A stretch of DNA of 19,343 nucleotides from DAOUMU01 sp034409055. GTDB lineage: Bacteria; Chloroflexota; Anaerolineae; 4572-78; J111. The notes below the pieces were generated by a model that saw nothing but the letters and a program-made list of their open reading frames with translations, was not told where the DNA came from and searched no databases. Below, one piece after another: positions 1-5,861 of the stretch. The translations under genes and the position numbers were made by a program. Each line of letters starts with the position of its first letter. Positions within the stretch are counted from its first letter, which is position 1. The DNA lies in NCBI GenBank assembly GCA_034409055.1, contig DAOUMU010000462.1, positions 1-19,343 on the forward strand. The letters are read 5' to 3'.

Positions 1-127
1 TGAGCGACCACAGGGAGCGAAGAATCTCCTGTTTCAGGCTGGATTTGCCCTTGTTACCGGAGATTCCTCGTCGTTTATGCCCTTTGGGTACTCCGCTCCT
101 CGGAATGACATGAGGGTAGGCAGTTAC
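1..127 (-). mobile_element. MITE-like palindromic element, copy 1 (cut by window edge)
   Basis: The segment matches, as reverse complement, the better preserved element at 1559-1690. It shares the GGAGATTCCTCGTCG core, the CTCCTCGGAATGACATGAG stretch and the terminal GGTAGGCAGTTAC (115-127). Its other end lies outside the window. Between the core and the terminus it carries about 17 extra bases (around 74-90) compared with the second copy. No coding potential is seen, so it is a non-autonomous palindromic repeat. Confidence 0.7.
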
Positions 128-208
128 AAAATTCCTTTTTAGCCACGCTTTCACCCTTAATAACCCCGTTGTTATAAAATCGATACGCCCCCAGTCATAT
201 GTTCTTTT

Positions 209-400
209 TCATTTACTTTTTTTGTCTTCGATTACCACAACGTGCCAACCGCCACAGGCTGGGCAATACCACCAGCTTGCCTTCCCATCAGGGATCATAA
301 AACAGTTCTGTTCGTGCACCACGACCTGTTTGCCCGTTTTGGGACAGTTCGTCAGGTTGTGAATGCTTCGCTCTCTGGCAGCAATCCGTTCGTCGGTCAT
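209..400 (-). CDS. small zinc-ribbon-like hypothetical protein (63 aa)
   Basis: This is an unrecognised 63-residue protein. Four cysteines and a histidine (C19, C33, C46, C49, H53), including a CPAC knuckle followed by GGWH near the C-terminus, suggest a small zinc-binding ribbon. The metal and role are inference. The ATG at 400 is preceded by a good Shine-Dalgarno sequence (AGAGGAAG about 6 nt upstream), which supports it as a real gene. It lies 45 nt downstream of the 446-640 gene on the same strand and is probably its operon partner. The C-terminus is lysine-rich (DKKSK). No terminator is obvious after its stop. Confidence 0.6.
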   Translation of the reverse strand: MTDERIAARERSIHNLTNCPKTGKQVVVHEQNCFMIPDGKASWWYCPACGGWHVVVIEDKKSK

Positions 401-445
401 TCTGATCTTCCTCTGCTAATTGGCTGTCTCCCGGTTTGAATATCC

Positions 446-640
446 TTAATGAATGCTCCTCCATTTTCCCCCTGTTCCTCCAGCAGAACAGCGTTTGACC
501 GTTTTTTGACAAATTTCTGCTTGCAGGCGCTGGTTCCAACACGTAACTTTATGCTGGTCAATTGCAGCAATAGCCAAGTTAGCTGCTGCTTTACGCAGTT
601 GATTGCCATTACTGACAGCGATCCTATTCAACAGGGACAT
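446..640 (-). CDS. small hypothetical protein (64 aa)
   Basis: This is an unrecognised basic protein of 64 residues starting MSLLNRIAVSNGN. The frame also opens at an ATG at 664, but the start at 640 is chosen because AGAGG lies 8 nt upstream of it. Three cysteines are spread over the second half without a clear metal motif. The central segment, rich in Ala and Leu (KAAANLAIAAID), is probably helical. A promoter candidate lies 60-90 nt upstream (699-727). The gene probably forms a bicistronic unit with the zinc-ribbon gene at 209-400. Two other open frames overlap it on the same strand but have no ribosome binding site. Confidence 0.5.
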   Translation of the reverse strand: MSLLNRIAVSNGNQLRKAAANLAIAAIDQHKVTCWNQRLQAEICQKTVKRCSAGGTGGKWRSIH

Positions 641-694
641 CGTTCCATCCTCTTTCTTCGTCATTTACAAACAATTTTTTCCTCTATTGTTATT

Positions 695-727
695 CTCCAG
701 TATACCGGAGATAGATTACGCTGTAAT
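695..727 (-). promoter_or_regulatory. promoter P1 with dyad over the -10 box
   Basis: On the minus strand the -35 box is ATTACA (722-727) and the -10 box is TATACT (699-704), separated by 17 nt. The -10 box is inside the 16-bp near-perfect palindrome CTCCAGTATACCGGAG (695-710, one mismatched pair), a plausible operator. It faces the 446-640 gene. The same ATTACA-17-TATACT arrangement recurs at 1702-1730. Confidence 0.5.
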
Positions 728-754
728 CGGCCTGCGGATGTATTCGGGCTAAAT

Positions 755-780
755 AAAAAAGACCGTCTTGTAAACGGTCC
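755..780 (-). terminator. intrinsic terminator after the receiver-only regulator
   Basis: Read on the minus strand, GGACCGT-TTACAAG-ACGGTC is followed by TTTTTT. It gives a 6-bp GC-containing stem (761-766 with 774-779) and a U-tract. It would end the transcript of the response regulator at 956-1321 before promoter P1. Confidence 0.75.
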
Positions 781-802
781 TTTGTCTGCTAAAAGTATGA
801 AT

Positions 803-831
803 GGTACAACAAATGTTGTAACAAATGTACC
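803..831. promoter_or_regulatory. dyad TACAACAAATGTTGTA, site 1
   Basis: The 16-mer TACAACAAATGTTGTA (805-820) is an inverted repeat with 6-bp arms around AAAT. The identical 16-mer occurs at 1810-1825. Here it is extended: AACAAATGT recurs as a direct repeat 12 bp away (808-816 and 820-828), and outer arms GGTACA/TGTACC close a 29-nt imperfect palindrome. It lies 77 nt upstream of the P1 -35 box and is probably a transcription-factor site; the protein is unknown. Confidence 0.5.
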
Positions 832-852
832 CTCTTCAAATTTGTGGGTAGC

Positions 853-924
853 GTAGGGGCGAGGCAAGTTGGATTGGTGCTAATCGAAACAAACAAACTA
901 TGCTCCGACTTGCCTCGCCCTTAC
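853..924. repeat. inverted repeat, 21-bp arms
   Basis: The arms at 853-873 and 904-924 match at 19 of 21 positions (common core GGGCGAGGCAAGT), separated by 30 nt. It lies between the stop of the receiver-only regulator (956) and the dyad at 805-820. It has no T-tract, so it is more likely a small palindromic intergenic element than a classic terminator, although a transcript through it would fold strongly. Confidence 0.7.
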
Positions 925-955
925 TTTTGGAGAGGATACTAACAAAATCAGTTAA

Positions 956-1321
956 TTAGCGACCAGAATTAAAAATCGCTTCCCACAATTTCTCGACTGG
1001 CCCCCCCTTAACCAGTAATCCATCGGCCCCGGCGGCTAAAGCTTGCTTTCGGTGGACATTTGATAGACTCAACATCAGGACTTTAATCTCTGGCCAGTGG
1101 CCTTTGATGTGTCGGACAGCCTCCAGACCATCCATAACCGGCATTTGGTCGTCCATCAAAACCACGTCGGGTTGGTATTTCCCCACTAAACGCACCGCTT
1201 CCTGACCATCGACAGCTTCACCAATTACTTTAAGCTGCGGTGAGGTAGCTAGCAGGGCTCGCAACCCATCCCGGGAGCGGGGATGATCATCAGCAATCAG
1301 AACCCGGATAAGTTGCCTCAT
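956..1321 (-). CDS. receiver-only response regulator (121 aa)
   Basis: A single CheY-like receiver domain fills the whole protein. The acidic pair D11/D12, the phosphoacceptor D57 (in VVLMDDQMPVMDG), S85 in place of the usual Thr/Ser switch, and K105 (LLVKGG) are all present, so it should be phosphorylatable. The sequence is NarL/FixJ-like, close in type to the first half of the regulator at 1834-2502. It ends where the linker to a LuxR-type DNA-binding domain would begin, so it is either a genuine stand-alone receiver or a truncated regulator. The gene starts 17 nt after the stop of the 63-residue gene (1338-1529), indicating an operon. The ribosome binding site is poor (AAAGGG abuts the ATG), which suggests translational coupling. 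No cognate kinase is adjacent. Confidence 0.9.
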   Translation of the reverse strand: MRQLIRVLIADDHPRSRDGLRALLATSPQLKVIGEAVDGQEAVRLVGKYQPDVVLMDDQMPVMDGLEAVRHIKGHWPEIKVLMLSLSNVHRKQALAAGADGLLVKGGPVEKLWEAIFNSGR

Positions 1322-1337
1322 CCCTTTACCATCTTGC

Positions 1338-1529
1338 TCAACGTTGTCGTTTCGAACCCCACTTCAGGACCTGGGCCCCAAGCCAATTGGCAATCTTTTG
1401 ATGTGACTCCCAGTTACCCGGCTGCTGCCTGGCCACTTGAATCAGGTGTTCATGTTCTGCTTCACGTATCAGGTCTTTGCAGCGCTCCTTACGAGCCAAA
1501 AAATCAAACTCCAAGCTGCCTTGAAACAT
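1338..1529 (-). CDS. small conserved-looking helical protein (63 aa)
   Basis: This 63-residue, mostly helical, charged protein has an N-terminal acidic-aromatic stretch (LEFDFLARKERCKDLIREAE), then EHEHLIQVARQ, and a C-terminal NWLGAQVLKWG helix. From memory this resembles small proteins seen in Chloroflexota, but no function is known. The start at 1529 is well supported: AGGAG lies about 9-10 nt upstream. It is the first gene of an operon with the receiver-only regulator. Its leader is interrupted by the palindromic element at 1559-1690, inserted between promoter P2 (1702-1730) and the ribosome binding site. Confidence 0.65.
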   Translation of the reverse strand: MFQGSLEFDFLARKERCKDLIREAEHEHLIQVARQQPGNWESHQKIANWLGAQVLKWGSKRQR

Positions 1530-1550
1530 GGCCTGGTCTCCTAATGAATA

Positions 1551-1698
1551 GATTTGCGGTAACTGCCTACCCTCATGTCATTCCGAGGAGCGCAGCGACG
1601 AGGAATCTCCGGCAACGAGGACAAAGTCAAGGCGAAATAGGAGATTCTTCACTCGCTGCGCTCGTTCAGAATGACATGGTAGGTAGTTACGATTTGCG
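1551..1698. mobile_element. MITE-like element, copy 2, with 8-bp target duplication
   Basis: The 132-bp element (1559-1690) has terminal inverted repeats GTAACTGCCTACC / GGTAGGTAGTTAC (12 of 13 match) and is palindromic inside (CATTCCGAGGAGC... against ...GTTCAGAATG). It is flanked by perfect direct repeats GATTTGCG at 1551-1558 and 1691-1698, the mark of transposition with an 8-bp duplication. It has no open reading frame and must be moved by a transposase encoded elsewhere. The related copy at 1-127 is in opposite orientation. Confidence 0.85.
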
Positions 1699-1701
1699 TT
1701 C

Positions 1702-1730
1702 AGTATACCAAAGAAGACCGCTTCTGTAAT
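1702..1730 (-). promoter_or_regulatory. promoter P2
   Basis: The minus-strand -35 box ATTACA (1725-1730) and -10 box TATACT (1702-1707) are separated by 17 nt, the same boxes and spacing as P1. The predicted transcription start falls at about 1695, inside the right-hand target duplication of the mobile element. It should drive the 63-aa gene and the receiver-only regulator. Confidence 0.5.
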
Positions 1731-1757
1731 CAGATGGGATGTGGGTTTTACCATACG

Positions 1758-1784
1758 TAAAAAGGACCACCCGCCGGATAATCC
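1758..1784 (-). terminator. probable intrinsic terminator of the sensor operon
   Basis: On the minus strand GGATTA and TGGTCC (1779-1784 and 1764-1769) pair through six positions including two G-U pairs, over a 9-nt GC-rich loop. TTTTT follows (1759-1763). It lies 50-75 nt after the stop of the NarL-type regulator. Confidence 0.45.
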
Positions 1785-1808
1785 TGTCCCACATTAATCG
1801 TATTCGAT

Positions 1809-1826
1809 CTACAACAAATGTTGTAG
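1809..1826. promoter_or_regulatory. dyad TACAACAAATGTTGTA, site 2
   Basis: CTACAACAAATGTTGTAG is a perfect inverted repeat with 7-bp arms around AAAT. It contains the same 16-mer as 805-820. It lies 79 nt upstream of the P2 -35 box, almost the same distance as site 1 from P1, and just 7 nt past the stop of the regulator gene at 1834. Confidence 0.5.
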
Positions 1827-1833
1827 TCACACC

Positions 1834-2502
1834 TTACCCGGCATCATCCAGCGAGGCCAGTCCCTGCTGCAGGGCATACAATGCGGCCTGGGTGCGGCTG
1901 GCCAGATGCAATTTACCCAAGATGTTGCTGACGTGGGTACGTACCGTCGCCTCGCTGATCACCAATTGGCCAGCAATCTGTTGGTTATTCAAGCCTCGGG
2001 CCACCAACCGGAGCACCTCTACCTCCCGCTCGGTCAGCGGTTCCGAGGTGGGGGGCTGTTCCGGTTCTCGGGGGTGGGATAGTTCCTGGAGTACTTTCCG
2101 GGCAATGGTCGGATGGAGTGATGACTCGCCTCGATAGACCTGGTGAATGGCTTGGACCAACTCTTCCGGGCTGGAGTCTTTCAGGAGATAGCCTAACGCC
2201 CCTGCTTTAATCGCCGGAAAGACCTTGTCATCGGTAGCGAAACTGGTCAGTACCAGGATACGGGCATCCGGTTGGTCGGCCGTGATACGGCGAATAGCCT
2301 CGATCCCATCCAGCTCAGGCATCACCAGGTCCATCAAAATAACATCCGGCTGCAATCTTTTCATCTGGCCAATTGCCTCCAGGCCGTTCTCCGCTTCCCC
2401 GACCACCGCTACGTTCGACTCCGTAGCTAACAAAGCTCGAATGCCCTTACGAACGATAGCCTGGTCATCAGCAATAAGAACTTTAATATGTTTTTCAGTC
2501 AT
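1834..2502 (-). CDS. NarL/FixJ-family response regulator (222 aa)
   Basis: This is a complete two-domain regulator. The receiver occupies residues 1-120 (D12/D13, phosphoacceptor D58 in VILMDLVMPELDG, T86, K108). A linker follows, then a LuxR-type helix-turn-helix at about 156-200 (LTEREVEVLRLVARG, then NNQQIAGQL and ATVRTHVSNIL). It is expected to bind DNA as a dimer when phosphorylated. It follows the sensor kinase gene after 22 nt, has a strong ribosome binding site (AGGAGGT, 8 nt from the ATG), and is almost certainly the partner of that HisKA_3-type kinase. Its targets are unknown; the dyad just past its stop codon is one candidate operator. Confidence 0.95.
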   Translation of the reverse strand: MTEKHIKVLIADDQAIVRKGIRALLATESNVAVVGEAENGLEAIGQMKRLQPDVILMDLVMPELDGIEAIRRITADQPDARILVLTSFATDDKVFPAIKAGALGYLLKDSSPEELVQAIHQVYRGESSLHPTIARKVLQELSHPREPEQPPTSEPLTEREVEVLRLVARGLNNQQIAGQLVISEATVRTHVSNILGKLHLASRTQAALYALQQGLASLDDAG

Positions 2503-2524
2503 GGGTTTTACCTCCTAAGTTTCC

Positions 2525-5500
2525 CTAAATTGGTCCAACTTCTCTTGAGTTTTTCCAATCCTCTACCTCGACTCGCACAACCGTTCCCTCTTCCGGCTTG
2601 CTACGCACCGTCAGCCGACCTCCCAGCATAGCGGCCCGTTCTTCCATCCCCTGCAAGCCCATACCACCTTTCGCCCGAACCGTGGCCGGATCGAAGCCTA
2701 TCCCATCATCGGCGATTTCCAACGTCACCCGCTCTGGTTCCTTACGTAAATGAACCTTCACCCCCTTAGCCTGGGCATGCTTAAGGGTATTGTTCAAAGC
2801 TTCCAAAGCAATACGATACAATCCGTCCTCAACTTTAGAGGGCAGGCAACAATCGTCCCCCTCCACATTTAACGTTATTTCCAGACCGGACCGTCGCTCC
2901 ACTGCTTCCAACCGAATCTGTAGAGCGGCTGTTAGCCCTTCCTCTTCCAGAATCGGGGGGCGCAATTCAAAGAGGAGCAACCGCATCTCCTGCAAGGCCT
3001 CGTGGGCCGTACTGCGCAGTTCACGTAAGTGGTCAGTAGCCAAATTTACCTCTCCGGCTGATAATAGGCGGGCCGCTGCTTCGGCGTACATCGTCAACCC
3101 ATATAGAGACTGAGTGACCGAGTCGTGTAGATCACGAGCCAGGCGTTGGCGTTCCTCTAGCATAGCCGCCTGCTCGGCCTGGGCAAAGAGACGGGCATTC
3201 TCAATGGCTAAAGCAGCCTGATTACCAAAGGAAACGGCCAGCTCAATTTCTTCGTCAGAAAACTGCCGTGGTTCGGAGTAGTAGAGCACAATCCCCCCGT
3301 AAACCTCGTCTCTGACAATGAGCGGCACGGCCAGGAGGGCGTGACAGCGCCGACCCAGATAGGATAATAGATGAGGTTGTTGGGCCAACTCAGGTCCAAA
3401 GTAGTCTGCCACATCTTGAGTGGTCAGATTGGCAATAGCCACCGGCTGGCGTAGCAGGGCTGCCTGTCCCACAGCGCCTTGTCCCACGGGAATGACCATT
3501 TTAGCCACATAGTCGTCGGGCAACCCCCGTGCAGCCTGGATTTTAAGCACTTCATCCACTTCTTGCAAGCGGTAAATGGCCACCGCGTCGGTGCCTAGCA
3601 AGCGGTTAGCCTGAGCGACAATATAATCCAGAATCTCTGTCAGGGGGCGATTGGAGTTGAGAACTGTCAAAATATCGCGCAGCCCTTCAGCCACGCGGCG
3701 ACGTTGTTCTGCCTCGTGTCGTCGCTCTTGCTCCTCGTGATAAAGCCGGGCGTTCTCCAAGCCAATAACAGCCCCGGAAGCCAACACGGTCAACACCCGC
3801 TCGTCGTTCCGCCCAAATGTACCCGATACCCTGTTTATGACCGAAATTGAGCCAATCGGTTCAGAACCGGATATTAACGGCACGATCATCAAGGATCGAA
3901 TCTCGAAACGTTGCCTTAAATCAGGATTGGCACGTGGGTCTTGTCGGGCATCACTAATACGCAACGGTTGACCCGAGTCGAGGGCTAAGCTTGTTAGCGA
4001 GTTCGCTAACGGCATCCGGTAACCGACAGATACGTCAGAGACTTCCTCGCTTGAGAGCACAGACAGACGCAATGTATCACCATCCAGCAGAAACACGAAA
4101 GCGACTCTTGACGAGGTGAGCCGTCGGGCCTCGTCGGCAATCATTTGTAACACGGCATCCGGATCCAGGCGACTGGTGATGGCCTGACCAACGGCGAACA
4201 GAGTCTCGATTTCGTCAACACGCCGGCTGGTTTCGGTATACAATCTGGCATTCTCAATGGCCACCGCTGCCTGATCGCTTACAGATCGTAATAGTTCCCG
4301 TTCATTTCGGGTGAACGACCGTGGGCCGAGCCGGGTAGCCAGACACAGGGTGCCAAGCAGTCGCTCTTTGGCCCGTAGGGGAAAGATAGCCATCGTTCGC
4401 AGCCCTTCCTGGTGCGCTAACTGAAGGTCGGGATTAGCAAAGACATCCTCTTCAATCACAGGCTCACCGGAGGAGATGCTGCACTCAGGCAATACTTCGA
4501 AAACCTTGCGCCGATTGGCCATACGTACAAAATCAAGCGACAACCCGCGCTCGGTGCGGATGACTAACTCATCACTCTCTTCGTCCAACAAACAAATTTC
4601 GCCAACCTCCAGGTTTAGGAGCCCCAACGTCTCGTCCAGGATTCGATCCAGGGTCTTATACAAGTCTAACGACTCGTTCACCAGGACCGCAATGGCATTG
4701 AGGATGGCCAACTCTTTGGTCCGGTCGGCCACGCGTTGCTCCAGATGGGTGTACGATTCCTGAAGTTGAGCCGACATCAGGTTAAACTGTCTGGCCAACG
4801 CTTCGACTTCATCCCCTGTTCGAGCTGTAATCGTTTGGCCAAAATTACCTCTGGCCACCTTCCGGGCAGCCTCAATGAGCGCCTCAAGGGGGTGCACGAT
4901 TCGTCTGACTCCAATAGTCACGATGAGAGCCGGCACCACGACCCCCAGAATCAGCAGCAAAAGTAAAAACTGTTGATAACCTCGACTGTCACTGGTTAGG
5001 GTGGCCCAACGCTCCTCGGTAACGAGGCTCCAAGGGGTGCCAGGTACCGGGGCAAAGCCAGCTACAATATCCTGACCATCAACATTACGCGTGCGGATGG
5101 CCCCTACCTGTCCGTTCAAAACTTGTTGGACAACCGCCTGTTCAGAAAAATCCTCGCCAATCCGCTCGATGTCAGAATGGTAAATCACCTGACCATTACC
5201 ATCCACCAAATAGGTCGTGCCACCTTCAGCCAGGCGCAATTTGACGATACCCCCGTAAAAGGCACTAACGGCTGTTGTTCTCAGCCGGAACATACCGACG
5301 ATAGCTCCCAGGAACTGACCCTGATCTCCGGTGATAGGGACGGCAATGGCTATACCCTCTGCCGCTTCCGGTCCGTCAAGGACAATATTTGAGAAGACCG
5401 GCTTTGACGTGTGAGCCATCTGACGAAAGTAACTACGGTCAGACCAGCCCTGTCCCAGGATCTCCGGTCGCTCCGGTTTGACCGCCACGACCTTACCGAA

Positions 5501-5860
5501 GGTATCAAGGATGAGCACGCCTCCGTCGAAAACCACTAAACGATCGCTGGCTCGCTCAAGGATGAGCCGTTGGACCGCAGGATGCGCGGTGTAATTACCC
5601 GCAGCACGTGCCTCGGCAGCGAGCAACTCGGTGAAGGTTGACAGTTCTGAGGCCAACTGGGCAGCCGAGAGACGGATTAACTCCTGATCCCGCTCGATCA
5701 CCAACTTTTCCGTTACCTGCTGATAAGCATAGAAGTTGACCAGGGCTACCACAATCAGGATAATGGCGGTGGGTATGAAGGACCAGGCAATGATTTTGGT
5801 ACGCAGTCCACCCCTTCGAAATGCGGATTGCGGATTAGAGATTTGAGATTGTTTACTCAT
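2525..5860 (-). CDS. Cache-HAMP-GAF3 sensor histidine kinase, NarL-partner type (1111 aa)
   Basis: This membrane sensor kinase has TM1 at about 24-46, an extracytoplasmic Cache-type sensor at about 47-292 (FGKVVAVKPERPEILGQGW, then VLDGPEAAEGIAIAVPI), TM2 at about 295-316, and HAMP to about 372. A short coiled coil and three GAF domains follow (about 395-540, 555-705 and 730-888), each ending in an ENARL helix. The HisKA_3 dimerisation helix carries the phosphoacceptor H912 (ARDLHDSVTQSL). The HATPase_c domain has its N-box (EALNNTLKHA), DDGIGF and GGMGLQGM. The ATG at 5860 is one nucleotide after the TGA of the binding-protein gene, so translation is coupled. The first 15 residues (QISNPQSAFR) look like translated repeat sequence. 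The partner is the regulator 22 nt downstream, and the ligand may be delivered by the upstream binding protein. Confidence 0.95.
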   Translation of the reverse strand: MSKQSQISNPQSAFRRGGLRTKIIAWSFIPTAIILIVVALVNFYAYQQVTEKLVIERDQELIRLSAAQLASELSTFTELLAAEARAAGNYTAHPAVQRLILERASDRLVVFDGGVLILDTFGKVVAVKPERPEILGQGWSDRSYFRQMAHTSKPVFSNIVLDGPEAAEGIAIAVPITGDQGQFLGAIVGMFRLRTTAVSAFYGGIVKLRLAEGGTTYLVDGNGQVIYHSDIERIGEDFSEQAVVQQVLNGQVGAIRTRNVDGQDIVAGFAPVPGTPWSLVTEERWATLTSDSRGYQQFLLLLLILGVVVPALIVTIGVRRIVHPLEALIEAARKVARGNFGQTITARTGDEVEALARQFNLMSAQLQESYTHLEQRVADRTKELAILNAIAVLVNESLDLYKTLDRILDETLGLLNLEVGEICLLDEESDELVIRTERGLSLDFVRMANRRKVFEVLPECSISSGEPVIEEDVFANPDLQLAHQEGLRTMAIFPLRAKERLLGTLCLATRLGPRSFTRNERELLRSVSDQAAVAIENARLYTETSRRVDEIETLFAVGQAITSRLDPDAVLQMIADEARRLTSSRVAFVFLLDGDTLRLSVLSSEEVSDVSVGYRMPLANSLTSLALDSGQPLRISDARQDPRANPDLRQRFEIRSLMIVPLISGSEPIGSISVINRVSGTFGRNDERVLTVLASGAVIGLENARLYHEEQERRHEAEQRRRVAEGLRDILTVLNSNRPLTEILDYIVAQANRLLGTDAVAIYRLQEVDEVLKIQAARGLPDDYVAKMVIPVGQGAVGQAALLRQPVAIANLTTQDVADYFGPELAQQPHLLSYLGRRCHALLAVPLIVRDEVYGGIVLYYSEPRQFSDEEIELAVSFGNQAALAIENARLFAQAEQAAMLEERQRLARDLHDSVTQSLYGLTMYAEAAARLLSAGEVNLATDHLRELRSTAHEALQEMRLLLFELRPPILEEEGLTAALQIRLEAVERRSGLEITLNVEGDDCCLPSKVEDGLYRIALEALNNTLKHAQAKGVKVHLRKEPERVTLEIADDGIGFDPATVRAKGGMGLQGMEERAAMLGGRLTVRSKPEEGTVVRVEVEDWKNSREVGPI

Positions 5861-5861
5861 T

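Noticed and set aside
449..856. 135-residue plus-strand open frame
   Set aside because: It runs through the terminator, promoter P1 and dyad 1, opposes two better supported minus-strand genes, has no ribosome binding site and resembles no family.
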